This document shows, in pieces, positions 17,030 to 23,484 of a stretch of DNA of 41,819 bases. Source of the DNA: Deltaproteobacteria bacterium (lineage in GTDB: Bacteria > Desulfobacterota > Binatia > UBA9968). The notes below the pieces were generated by a model that did no database searches, was not told the DNA's origin, and saw nothing but the letters and a program-made list of their open reading frames with translations. Location: the NCBI GenBank assembly GCA_016210115.1, contig JACQUW010000024.1:1-41819 (forward strand). The letters run 5' to 3'. The translations under genes were made by a program, and so were the position numbers. Within the stretch, counting starts at the first letter, position 1; every line of letters begins with the position of its first letter.

Positions 17030-17920
17030 TTAATTCCGGCCCTGTTGTTTCGTTTTCGAACGCGGGCCGAAAGGCTCCGGCTGAAACGGCCCGTCGCGCA
17101 GCATCAGGTATTTCTTGATTCCTTCATTGAAGCGGGCTTCGTCAAGCGGGCGGCGAAATTCTTCGCGCAACATGACGTGCGCCGGAGCCGAGAGCTGGCC
17201 ATCGAGCAACACAGCGTCGCGCAGCCCCATCATTTCCAGGCCCATGGTGGCGACGGCAAGATTGATCTTGACCGTTTCGGGCGGAACAAGGGCGATGCGC
17301 TCGACGAGCGAAAAACACTCTTCCAGAAGCTGATCGTGCGGCACTACTTTGACGACCAGACCGATGCGCAGAGCCTCATAGGCGTCGACATGATCGCCAG
17401 TGAGTCCATAGCGTAGAGCGTTCTTAAAACCGCCGAGCAGCGTCCACATGAAACTCGTGTTTGAGCCGTGGCGCACTTCCGGCTGGGCGAAGACCGCCTT
17501 CTCCGATGCAATGGTTATGTGCGTGAACAACGCGAGCCAGGAGCCGGCGCCCATGGTCCAGCCATTGATGGCGCCGATGATCGGCTTACCAAATTCCCAG
17601 AGGCGCAGGAAATTTCGCTTGTCAGAGCGCCAGGAATCGATCAGCTCCGCCGCGCTCATTCCTGTTGGAATACCGTAGGGCCAGTGAAGGTCACGCCGGC
17701 GGCCGGCGGAAGTCCCCTGGTCCATGCCTGAGGAGAAGGCTCGGCCAGCGCCGGTAAGAATGACTGCCCGGACCTCCGGATCTCCTTCGGCCTCGTCCAG
17801 TGCCTGGTGCAACTCCACAATCAACGTACGGCTGATGGCATTCATCGCCTCCGGGCGATTCAGCGTGATAAGCGCGCCTTTACGCTGCTTCTCGTAGAGA
17901 ATCTCCTTATAGTCCCCCAT
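17030..17920 (-). CDS. Crotonase-fold protein, tandem paralogue 1
   Basis: The 296-residue protein is the promoter-proximal member of the trio. It has LNRPEAMNAIS (20-30), RAFSSGMDQGT, INGWTMGAGSWLA (118-130), and Trp128 and Glu148 at the positions of the two hydratase acids. It is most similar to paralogue 3 along its whole length, so paralogues 1 and 3 look like the more recent duplication. GGAGG lies 4 bases before the ATG. The shared insertion RRRDLHWPYGIPTGMSA near residue 75 may line the acyl pocket. No other pathway gene accompanies the trio on this strand. Confidence 0.86.
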   Translation of the reverse strand: MGDYKEILYEKQRKGALITLNRPEAMNAISRTLIVELHQALDEAEGDPEVRAVILTGAGRAFSSGMDQGTSAGRRRDLHWPYGIPTGMSAAELIDSWRSDKRNFLRLWEFGKPIIGAINGWTMGAGSWLALFTHITIASEKAVFAQPEVRHGSNTSFMWTLLGGFKNALRYGLTGDHVDAYEALRIGLVVKVVPHDQLLEECFSLVERIALVPPETVKINLAVATMGLEMMGLRDAVLLDGQLSAPAHVMLREEFRRPLDEARFNEGIKKYLMLRDGPFQPEPFGPRSKTKQQGRN

Positions 17921-17989
17921 TGCTCCTCCAATATGATTTGGTTTTTTGGAAGGGTTTCCGGTTGGACTTTAGCAGATGAGAGGAAGCAA

Positions 17990-18025
17990 AGTAAAACCCT
18001 TGCACCCGGCGCGCCGGGTGCAAGG
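17990..18025 (-). terminator. Intrinsic terminator of the lone receiver gene (perfect 28-bp palindrome)
   Basis: Positions 17998-18025 are a perfect 28-bp palindrome with core GGCGCGCC. On the minus strand it lies about 65 bp downstream of the receiver gene stop and is followed by GTTTTACTTT, a T-rich run. It fits an intrinsic terminator separating that gene from the crotonase operon. Confidence 0.7.
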
Positions 18026-18090
18026 TCACAGCCATTAACCAAATTTAGCGTTGCAAGTTGATGCGGCGGGAAGCCGCAGGGAGGCAGCTT

Positions 18091-18513
18091 TTAAACAGAG
18101 TGGGGAGTTTGACTTTGTCCCCTGGTCCTGTAGGCACGCTTAAGATGCTTGGAAACCAAGCCCATGAGTATCTCCCTCGAAAAAGGCTTTTCGAGGCAGC
18201 TGACCCTGTAAGCCTCTTGATCCTCTTTCGGCAATGACCAAAACAGCCCCGAGTCGGCACTCATGTAAATCGTGCTGATATTCGGGTTGTGAGTCTTTAT
18301 CTCCCTCATCAACTCAAAACCGTTTTTTCCAGGCATTTCAATATCCGTAATGACCAGATCCGGTCTGAAATCCAGATATGTGCCGTACCCTTCCTCGCCA
18401 TCCCTGGCGAGTCTTACGTCGTATCCCTCTAGTTCGAGAATCATCTGGACGATAAGCCCGAGTCCCTTATTGTCGTCTACGACCAAGATTCTCCCTTTGT
18501 GGCCTGCTTTCAA
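18091..18513 (-). CDS. Single-domain response regulator (CheY-like receiver)
   Basis: The 140-residue protein is a receiver domain with little else. The acidic pair is Asp13-Asp14, the phosphoacceptor is Asp57 (VITDIEMPG), the switch Ser is 85 and the conserved Lys is 109 (LEKPF). No output domain follows, so it acts by protein contact or in a phosphorelay. The frame is open to 18543, but GGAGG lies 7 bases before the TTG at 18513, so I start there. A strong sigma-54-type promoter lies 37 bases upstream of that start, with an inverted repeat about 90 bp further up. It probably belongs to the regulon of the sigma-54 regulator at 24933. Confidence 0.85.
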   Translation of the reverse strand: MKAGHKGRILVVDDNKGLGLIVQMILELEGYDVRLARDGEEGYGTYLDFRPDLVITDIEMPGKNGFELMREIKTHNPNISTIYMSADSGLFWSLPKEDQEAYRVSCLEKPFSREILMGLVSKHLKRAYRTRGQSQTPHSV

Positions 18514-18549
18514 CTGGTACCCTCCACACTGTTCATTTAGCAACAGTCA

Positions 18550-18564
18550 GCAACGAGTGTGCCA
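18550..18564 (-). promoter_or_regulatory. Sigma-54 (-24/-12) promoter of the receiver gene
   Basis: On the minus strand the sequence reads TGGCACACTCGTTGCT against the consensus TGGCACG-N4-TTGCW, with one mismatch and the invariant GG and GC at the right spacing. The predicted start near 18538 gives a leader of about 25 bases. Confidence 0.75.
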
Positions 18565-18640
18565 GCTGTACGCCCCATTCTATCTGATTGATTTTTCAGG
18601 ATTCTCAGGTGAAGTTTCCTACCATTGTGAGCTGGTTTGC

Positions 18641-18652
18641 AGGATATTACCT
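18641..18652. promoter_or_regulatory. Candidate enhancer site AGG-N6-CCT (receiver gene)
   Basis: AGGATATTACCT followed by ACG is an inverted repeat of the AGG-N6-CCTAC type, centred about 108 bp upstream of the predicted sigma-54 start. A looser copy (AGG-N8-CCTAC) lies at 18607-18620. The same motif occurs upstream of the other sigma-54 promoters here. The rest of the 343-bp gap 18514-18856 holds nothing else I can support. Confidence 0.45.
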
Positions 18653-18856
18653 ACGACAGCTCTATGTTTTTCCCGCTGGCCGCGGGCCAAAGGCAATCGG
18701 AAGGTTGAACGCCTTCACAGACTTAGACGGGCTATTGCCCTCGAGAGGATAAACTCTGGCACGTGCAAGAATTTGCAAGTTTAGCGCTCTGCTCTGCGGC
18801 GCCGCCACTTCTTCTCCAGTTGGACTGGAGCTAGAACGGTCTCGAAGTTAAGGAAA

Positions 18857-18997
18857 CTACTGAAGCAGGTTCGCGAGCAGCCGTCCGACAGCAACAAACG
18901 CTCCCGCTCCGACGATCATCAAGAAGGCGTCCGTGCAAAGCTCGTATAGCACGTAGAGCTCTCGCTTTGTGCCTGGCCAATAATGTCTGATATTCAT
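18857..18997 (-). CDS. Small single-span membrane protein (46 residues)
   Basis: This short open frame encodes MNIRHYWPGTKRELYVLYEL, then a hydrophobic stretch (residues about 21-46, ending LLANLLQ). One membrane span with a charged, aromatic N-terminus is predicted. It starts 23 bases after the stop of the upstream KOW-like gene on the same strand, so it is probably co-transcribed. GGGG lies 5 bases before the ATG. No family recognised. Confidence is limited by the short length. Confidence 0.5.
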   Translation of the reverse strand: MNIRHYWPGTKRELYVLYELCTDAFLMIVGAGAFVAVGRLLANLLQ

Positions 18998-19020
18998 TTT
19001 TGCCCCACTCGACTGCCGCG

Positions 19021-19263
19021 CTAGGCAGCCAAACTCAAGTCCTCTCGAACCAGAGCGAGATCCCTGTCTCCAAGCTGCAGCACAGCATCTCCATCATCAT
19101 CATGCCACATGCCCAACTCGAAAATATCAAATTTCACCAGGAAGCGATTTCCTGTTCTTTGCTCGACGCATTTAATGAGCCCATAACGGTCCGGCATCCA
19201 CGGATGGCTGGGTAATACCCTTACATGGTCGCCTTTCTTCAAGCTTTGTTGCGTTGTCTGCAT
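19021..19263 (-). CDS. Small SH3/KOW-like hypothetical protein
   Basis: The 80-residue product begins with a polar helix, then KKGDHVRVLPSHPWMP (9-24), a typical first strand of SH3-like or KOW beta-barrels. Alternating strands follow (GLIKCVEQRTGNRFLVKFDIF, split by turns), with an acidic patch (WHDDDGD). The ATG is preceded by GGGGGA at 9 bases. Upstream lies a near-consensus sigma-54 -24 element with an imperfect -12 and an AGG-N6-CCT repeat, so it may be in the same regulon as its neighbours. It is followed by the small membrane-protein gene. The function is unknown; a nucleic-acid or protein-binding adaptor would fit the fold. Confidence 0.6.
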   Translation of the reverse strand: MQTTQQSLKKGDHVRVLPSHPWMPDRYGLIKCVEQRTGNRFLVKFDIFELGMWHDDDGDAVLQLGDRDLALVREDLSLAA

Positions 19264-19318
19264 ACCGACACGTCCCCCTTTTTTGTTGTTCGCCCGAAAG
19301 CGTTTTTCTTTTGTTTAC

Positions 19319-19333
19319 CCAAAGAACGTGCCA
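19319..19333 (-). promoter_or_regulatory. Possible sigma-54 promoter upstream of the KOW-like gene
   Basis: The minus strand reads TGGCACGTTCTTTGG. The -24 half is a perfect match, but the -12 half is TTGG instead of TTGC, so function is uncertain. The position is suitable for the gene starting at 19263. Confidence 0.4.
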
Positions 19334-19400
19334 AATCAGAAATACCATTTTTTTCGAGGATTTCGCTCTGCGGAGGTGCTTCAATCCGATTAAATACTGA

Positions 19401-19412
19401 AGGGCTTTTCCT
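19401..19412. promoter_or_regulatory. Candidate enhancer site AGG-N6-CCT (KOW-like gene)
   Basis: AGGGCTTTTCCT followed by GCA is an inverted repeat matching the motif found near the other sigma-54 promoters, except for the base after CCT. It is centred about 99 bp upstream of the predicted start. Confidence 0.35.
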
Positions 19413-19489
19413 GCAGAAAACGATCACCCAGCGCGAAACTCCCGTCCCAGCAGCCACGCAATCTTTCAGCGCGCCCGAAGACGTTCGCG

Positions 19490-20185
19490 CTAGCTAACGC
19501 CTTTTTGCGCGCAAGCAACCGCACCGCTGCGGCAGTCAGCCTCTTGGACAGGTTTAAGTTTGTCTCGATAGCTGCGCGAGATCGATAGCACCTGTTGTGC
19601 ATAGTTTCGCGGAAGTTTTCTCTCACTCTTGAGTCTTCTCTGGACCCTCGTCGGCCCCCATTTATAGGCAGCCAGCGCAATTTTGATGTCTCCAAATTTG
19701 TCCCTCAGGTATTTCAAATAGGAGATGCCGATTCTGATGTTGATTCTGGGATCATCAAGACTTTTGCGGCCGCGCCATTTTTCAAGCTCCAGCTCTTCCG
19801 CTATGGCTTTAGCGACGAAAGGGCGGATTTGCATTAGTCCTCGAGCTCCTTCCGGCGAGACCGCTTTGTGGCGAAAGCGGCTTTCCACCTGTATCAATGC
19901 AAGCACCAACATCGGGTCGAAGCGATGTTTGAGACTCTCATCGACGATCAGTTCAGCAATTTCCCAGAGAAGAGAGTCGCTCATTTCCTCGTCCTGCGAT
20001 CTCACTATCGTGTAGATGTTGAGCGTCTCCCGGCGTCTCTCTACCTTCGCGTGATCAATCGTGTCCGTCTGGCCGGGTCTCTTCCCCGGAAGAGGAATCG
20101 TGCCCAAAAATACGAAGCAAGCGGCCAGGACAATAATGCACAGGGCCCGCCCCCTCGGGCGCAGTTGGCGTGCCAGTTGCACCAT
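19490..20185 (-). CDS. Membrane-anchored lytic transglycosylase (SLT family 1)
   Basis: The 231-residue protein has a basic N-terminus and a hydrophobic segment (about 13-31) that acts as a signal or anchor. The SLT domain follows: ALIQVESRF with catalytic Glu101, SPEGARGLMQI (110-120), RINIRIGISYLKYL and AAYKWGPTRV (the AYNxGP motif with Lys in place of Asn). It should cleave the glycan backbone of peptidoglycan in the periplasm. The size fits short soluble or anchored Slt proteins such as MltC/EmtA relatives. It lies in a block of envelope genes upstream of mlaC. The ATG at 20185 is the first of the frame. Confidence 0.85.
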   Translation of the reverse strand: MVQLARQLRPRGRALCIIVLAACFVFLGTIPLPGKRPGQTDTIDHAKVERRRETLNIYTIVRSQDEEMSDSLLWEIAELIVDESLKHRFDPMLVLALIQVESRFRHKAVSPEGARGLMQIRPFVAKAIAEELELEKWRGRKSLDDPRINIRIGISYLKYLRDKFGDIKIALAAYKWGPTRVQRRLKSERKLPRNYAQQVLSISRSYRDKLKPVQEADCRSGAVACAQKGVS

Positions 20186-20292
20186 AATCTTTCATCAACC
20201 GAGAAGTTGTTTTTCAGGGACGCTCATACTTCGACAGGAACCGGGCCGGCGCCGGCACTCGCAAACTTGGCGAATGAGCGCAGGCCGACGCC

Positions 20293-20901
20293 TCAACGCC
20301 CCTTGGTCGTAATCTTCAACTCTTGTTGCTTTAATCTTCGGATGAGTTCCTCGTAGGACGAGGTTGCGATGACGCGGTTAAATTGAGATCGATAATTATT
20401 GACCAGGCTGATGTTTTCGATTACAACGTCGTATACTTTCCATTCTCCGTTGACCAGGTGTAGCTTGTAATTGACCGGCAGCGCTTCTCCTTTCCTTCCA
20501 AGGATCTTGGTGTCAACCTCGGCTCGATCTTTGTCCTGAACTTCCCGCACGTATGCAATTTTCTCGCTATTGTAGGAGTCGATCTGGTCCACGTAAGACT
20601 TCTCAAGAAGCTCCGAAAAATGTTTTACAAACTCTCTCTGCTCTTCGGTTGTGCGGCGCCCCCAATGGGAACCGAGAGCGCGTTTGGCCATCTCTGTAAA
20701 ATCAAACCGGGGATAGATCGCCTGCCGCAACTGATTACGTCGCTCCTCCCGCTTGGACTCGGATTTGAGTTCCGGGTTCTGCAGAATGGCGACCACTTTG
20801 TCTACCGTGGTACGAACCTGCTCGGTCGGCACGCCGGCTATCGAAATGTAAGGGACGAAAACATAAACAACCGAACCGAATAAACTTAAAAGTTTGACCA
20901 T
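20293..20901 (-). CDS. mlaC: MlaC/Ttg2-family phospholipid-binding periplasmic protein
   Basis: The 202-residue protein has a signal peptide (about 1-22) and the MlaC fold: IYPRFDFTEMAKRALGSHW (about 62-80), the signature region of the toluene-tolerance family, then FVKHFSELLEKSYVDQI and VNYKLHLVNGEWKVYDVVIENISLV, which forms the lipid-holding sheet. MlaC shuttles phospholipid between the outer-membrane MlaA complex and the inner-membrane MlaFEDB transporter. None of those partners lies in this window, so this is an orphan copy. AAGGAG sits 7 bases before the ATG. It follows a 50-residue membrane protein gene by 29 bases. Confidence 0.85.
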   Translation of the reverse strand: MVKLLSLFGSVVYVFVPYISIAGVPTEQVRTTVDKVVAILQNPELKSESKREERRNQLRQAIYPRFDFTEMAKRALGSHWGRRTTEEQREFVKHFSELLEKSYVDQIDSYNSEKIAYVREVQDKDRAEVDTKILGRKGEALPVNYKLHLVNGEWKVYDVVIENISLVNNYRSQFNRVIATSSYEELIRRLKQQELKITTKGR

Positions 20902-20930
20902 TTTTGCTCTCCTTAGGTCGGCCGGGAAGC

Positions 20931-21083
20931 TTATCCCCCAGACAACCGCCTTTTTCTGAGAAAGATCAATGCGATTGCCACTGCAATGACGCCCATGGTT
21001 ACCGCCGCTGCTTCAATCATCCATTCGGGACATTCACTCTTTCTTTTCGGTGGAGAATCCTCAATACGAATTCTAGACGTCAT
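20931..21083 (-). CDS. Small C-tail-anchored membrane protein (50 residues)
   Basis: This short frame encodes a charged N-terminus (MTSRIRIEDSPPKRKSECPE), then a hydrophobic span (residues about 22-42, WMIEAAAVTMGVIAVAIALI) and a basic tail FLRKRR. The layout PE-hydrophobic span-RKRR also resembles C-terminal sorting anchors, but the protein has no upstream domain. GTGAG lies 6 bases before the ATG. The stop is 29 bases before mlaC on the same strand, suggesting co-transcription. No family recognised. Confidence 0.5.
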   Translation of the reverse strand: MTSRIRIEDSPPKRKSECPEWMIEAAAVTMGVIAVAIALIFLRKRRLSGG

Positions 21084-21284
21084 ATAGACTCACATATTTT
21101 GGATGAGAGTTTTACCGTGTATGGAGTTGCGACATACCCTTTGCTTGGCAGGTCCTGATGAGAGCGGCGGTTTTTAGGAAGTGATTTGATGTTTGAAAAG
21201 ATGATTGAAAAAAACGGAACTCACCACCGCAGATCGGGGTGACCCTGGGTTGGACCTCTCTGATGTTTGGATTGCCTGAACATC

Positions 21285-21596
21285 CTACCGCGGAACCTGC
21301 GTGGTTCCCTTTTCCCCCTCTACTTTTTCGTTTTCCAAAGGATAGATCTGAGTCACCTTCGGCTGGCCGTCCATCTCTGTATACCTCACGAGAACTCTCG
21401 CGCCTTCTCTGGCATGCTCGAGACCCTGACTATCTTTCTTGGTCAGCAGAGTCTCTTCTCCCTTCGATGTCTTAAGTACGATCTGGTTTTTCACGGTGTC
21501 GAGTTTGATGACGGTCCCTCTTAGCTCGACATCGGCCGACAACAATGCCGGAGCGAGCGCAACGCCCAGAATCATAGCGCTGATTTTGCCTCTCAT
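21285..21596 (-). CDS. Small exported OB-fold-like hypothetical protein
   Basis: The 103-residue product has a signal peptide (MRGKISAMILGVALAPALLS, cleavage likely after ADA-type residues near 21). The mature part has alternating strands: VELRGTVIKLDTVKNQIVLK, then VLVRYTEMDGQPKVTQIYPL, as in small beta-barrel proteins predicted to be periplasmic. The open frame extends eight codons upstream, but GGAGGT lies 8 bases before the ATG at 21596, which fixes the start. It belongs to the minus-strand block of envelope proteins and is followed by the mlaC cluster after a 200-bp gap. Function unknown. Confidence 0.65.
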   Translation of the reverse strand: MRGKISAMILGVALAPALLSADVELRGTVIKLDTVKNQIVLKTSKGEETLLTKKDSQGLEHAREGARVLVRYTEMDGQPKVTQIYPLENEKVEGEKGTTQVPR

Positions 21597-21661
21597 CTCA
21601 GCCCACCTCCTTCTGTGCAAATTGGTAACCGGTTCCGAAAACGCTTTTTCTCCGTCCTTAC

Positions 21662-21952
21662 TTAGAAGAGCACGCTGAGCAGCCCTCCCACAAACCGAAA
21701 AGGCAGAGCCAGTGTTTCGCCCACAACGTTAACCGTTCCGCTCAATAATCCGGAAGAGTCTGACCTTGTTGTCGTAGTCTCTTCGGTTCTTTCAACGATA
21801 GCCGGCCCCCTCCTGTCCCAGTCTGACGCATATCGGACTTCATTGGCTGGATATTCCACAGTTTCATTCCTGACCGTCCTGCTGTAACTGGAACATCCAA
21901 GCGTTAAACTGATGGCCATAAGCAAAACAGCTAAACCTTTATTTTTAAGCAT
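21662..21952 (-). CDS. Small lipoprotein of unknown function
   Basis: The 96-residue precursor has a lipoprotein signal peptide ending in the lipobox LTLGC (Cys20). The mature part is hydrophilic (many Thr, Glu, Arg), then a hydrophobic glycine-containing tail, ALPFRFVGGLLSVLF, which may insert in the membrane. GGGGG lies 4 bases before the ATG. The gene starts 24 bases after the end of the 54-residue protein gene, so both probably share the sigma-54 promoter at 22177-22191. It is not related by sequence to the glycine-zipper lipoprotein at 23146. Function unknown. Confidence 0.7.
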   Translation of the reverse strand: MLKNKGLAVLLMAISLTLGCSSYSRTVRNETVEYPANEVRYASDWDRRGPAIVERTEETTTTRSDSSGLLSGTVNVVGETLALPFRFVGGLLSVLF

Positions 21953-21976
21953 AGATCCCCCTTTCGAGCGGTCTCC

Positions 21977-22141
21977 TCAATGCCATTTCGTCGAGGCAGG
22001 TCTCGAATTGCTGAAGAGTTCCGAAAGAATGTAGGCGACCACCCGGTAAGTATCTTTCTCGTCAGGGAAGAGTCGAGAAGTCTCTTCGGTCAAGGCAACA
22101 ATAAGCTCGCCTAACGTAGTTTCCATATTCTCGTCTTCCAT
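21977..22141 (-). CDS. Small conserved-looking acidic helical protein (54 residues)
   Basis: The product has a compact amphipathic composition: METTLGELIVALTEETSRLF, then DEKDTYRVVAYILSELFSNS. No signal peptide is present, so it should be cytoplasmic. The open frame extends 17 codons upstream, but AAGGAGG lies 5 bases before the ATG at 22141, which fixes the start. A near-perfect sigma-54 promoter lies about 36 bp upstream, followed by two AGG-N6-CCTACA sites. I do not recognise the family. It leads the transcription unit that includes the lipoprotein at 21662. Confidence 0.65.
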   Translation of the reverse strand: MEDENMETTLGELIVALTEETSRLFPDEKDTYRVVAYILSELFSNSRPASTKWH

Positions 22142-22176
22142 ACTCGCCTCCTTTTTTGATCGATACCCGGAGTTCC

Positions 22177-22191
22177 GCAAACCGTGTGCCA
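22177..22191 (-). promoter_or_regulatory. Sigma-54 (-24/-12) promoter of the 54-residue protein operon
   Basis: The minus strand reads TGGCACACGGTTTGCG against TGGCACG-N4-TTGCW: only the seventh and last bases differ, and the GG/GC spacing is correct. The predicted start near 22165 leaves a 24-base leader. Confidence 0.75.
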
Positions 22192-22278
22192 ACTACCAGC
22201 GACGGGTTACGGTTCTGAATTTGCACGATTATTTTAAACTGCGCCTAGCAAGGGGCTTTTCAGGAACCACTTTATTGG

Positions 22279-22290
22279 AGGGGATTCCCT
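22279..22290. promoter_or_regulatory. Candidate enhancer site AGG-N6-CCTACA, proximal
   Basis: AGGGGATTCCCT followed by ACA is an inverted repeat centred about 119 bp upstream of the predicted sigma-54 start. It shares the ACA flank with the sites at 22356 and 24847. Confidence 0.5.
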
Positions 22291-22355
22291 ACAGAAAGGA
22301 GGGGGTAACCGATTGATCGGTGGGCAACCGCACGACACGTCGCGGCGCTTCTTGC

Positions 22356-22367
22356 AGGCGATTTCCT
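22356..22367. promoter_or_regulatory. Candidate enhancer site AGG-N6-CCTACA, distal
   Basis: AGGCGATTTCCT followed by ACA is a second copy, 77 bp beyond the proximal one and in the same orientation. The remainder of the 435-bp gap 22142-22576 holds no gene I can support. Confidence 0.5.
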
Positions 22368-22576
22368 ACACTTTCACCTTATGACTTCCATAGCGGGTCA
22401 TCTGGTAGATACAAAAACTAACGTGATGGCGCGAGCTTAAAGGACACACAAAGTATTTCAAAAACTTGCAACCGTGCATGGCGCGAGAGTTGGCCCGGAA
22501 GTCGGTCTCGGCTCGTCCGGTTCGTCTAAGCCTCGCGCCTTGGACTGGTGGGCGCTGTCTTTTGATGATCGTGCGG

Positions 22577-22967
22577 CTATGACTGCGTTCTCTTTCGTTC
22601 GTCATCGATCATCTTAAGAGTTTTCCTCCGAAGCTCTTCATTGTTGTTCACAGCCGTGAAGATCCTGTTGTACGAGTCAACGGTGAGATTTTGCCTCTTG
22701 AGCGCTTTTTCAATTTTCGAATTGGCTTCCCGCTGGAGCTTCTCTCTTTCTTGCGACTCCTGAGTATTTCGCAGAGTTGGCTCATACTGCCTGCGTATAT
22801 TTTGGTATTCGACGTAGGCCTTTACAAAGGCCTGAAGCTCTTTATCCGTGATCTTCTTACCGGGAGATTGAGGGGTTTCTTGACCGCGGGCTATCTCCGG
22901 ACCGGCCGGAAACGAAAGCGCAAAAAAGCATCGCTAGCGCCAACAGTCGCCGCCCGAATATCTTCAT
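22577..22967 (-). pseudogene. DUF4168-like exported protein with a +1 frameshift
   Basis: The frame from 22967 encodes a signal peptide (MKIFGRRLLALAMLF) with AGGAG 7 bases before the ATG, then runs off into a short tail. The neighbouring frame carries the rest: KKITDKELQAFVKAYVEYQ, a charged coiled region, then QNLTVDSYNRIFTAVNNNEE, the pattern of DUF4168 proteins. The break lies in a run of six T on the coding strand (22922-22927 as A on the plus strand). Removing one T restores a 129-residue exported protein. It may be a real mutation, a sequencing or assembly error, or frame slippage. Confidence 0.6.
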
Positions 22968-23070
22968 CGAAACACTCCTGGCTTTGCGCCTTGCCTCGCG
23001 CCCTGGCATGATCGTCTCATCCTGCTCGTCGTCATTTCTCCTTACCGGCGGTGGTAATAACCACTGGTCC

Positions 23071-23127
23071 ATTGCGCGGGCTCGTAGAGCGGGCGGCGGC
23101 TTGTATGGTCAACAGTGATCCTTCCAG
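23071..23127. repeat. Dispersed repeat, copy 2
   Basis: This is the second copy of the 57-bp repeat at 1-57 (five mismatches). It lies between the DUF4168-like gene start and the glycine-zipper lipoprotein stop. Confidence 0.75.
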
Positions 23128-23145
23128 ATGATAAATATTTCCTGA

Positions 23146-23484
23146 TCATCTCTCGACTTGCTGTCTCAATCGTTCGTTTTCTCTTCGGAGACGTTCCATC
23201 TCCGCCGTGTTCTCCTCCAGTTGGCGCTGGTGCTCTTCTTGCCTGTAAGACTGCCCCATGAGCTGATCGCCGATTAAGGCGCCGGCGATAAGTCCAACGG
23301 GGCCCCCGATAGCCGCGCCGGCAGCAGCGTGTCCGACCGTGCTTCCGATAATTGCGCCTGTTCCGGCGCCTAACCCCGCGCCGATCAGTCCTCCTTGCTC
23401 CCTAACCGTAAGCGGCCTGGAACAGCCGGCAAGCCCCGCAACCAACGCGATGGCGACACACAGAAAAAAATACTTCTTTTTCAT
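23146..23484 (-). CDS. Glycine-zipper lipoprotein
   Basis: The 112-residue precursor has a lipoprotein signal with lipobox LAGC (Cys21). Residues about 31-75 are a glycine zipper (GGLIGAGLGAGTGAIIG, then GAAIGGPVGLIAGALIG), the pattern of YMGG-like and SlyB-like proteins. The C-terminus (about 80-112) is a charged coiled coil, QLEENTAEMERLRRENERLR. It should sit in the outer or inner membrane with the coil in the periplasm. It overlaps the stop of the OmpA-like gene by 4 bases (ATGA), so the two are translationally coupled. Such proteins are often induced by envelope stress. Confidence 0.82.
   Translation of the reverse strand: MKKKYFFLCVAIALVAGLAGCSRPLTVREQGGLIGAGLGAGTGAIIGSTVGHAAAGAAIGGPVGLIAGALIGDQLMGQSYRQEEHQRQLEENTAEMERLRRENERLRQQVER

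Noticed and set aside
21617..21632. Minus-strand GG-N10-GC upstream of the exported OB-like gene
   Set aside because: Only the invariant dinucleotides match, and no AGG-N6-CCT site lies upstream.
22479..22495. Plus-strand TGGCGCGAGAGTTGG, resembling a sigma-54 promoter
   Set aside because: The -12 GC is missing, and no plus-strand gene follows.
22366..22605. Minus-strand frame of 79 codons in the sigma-54 intergenic region
   Set aside because: Its first part overlaps the end of the DUF4168-like gene in another frame. It has no recognisable domain or clear ribosome site, and it covers the enhancer site at 22356.
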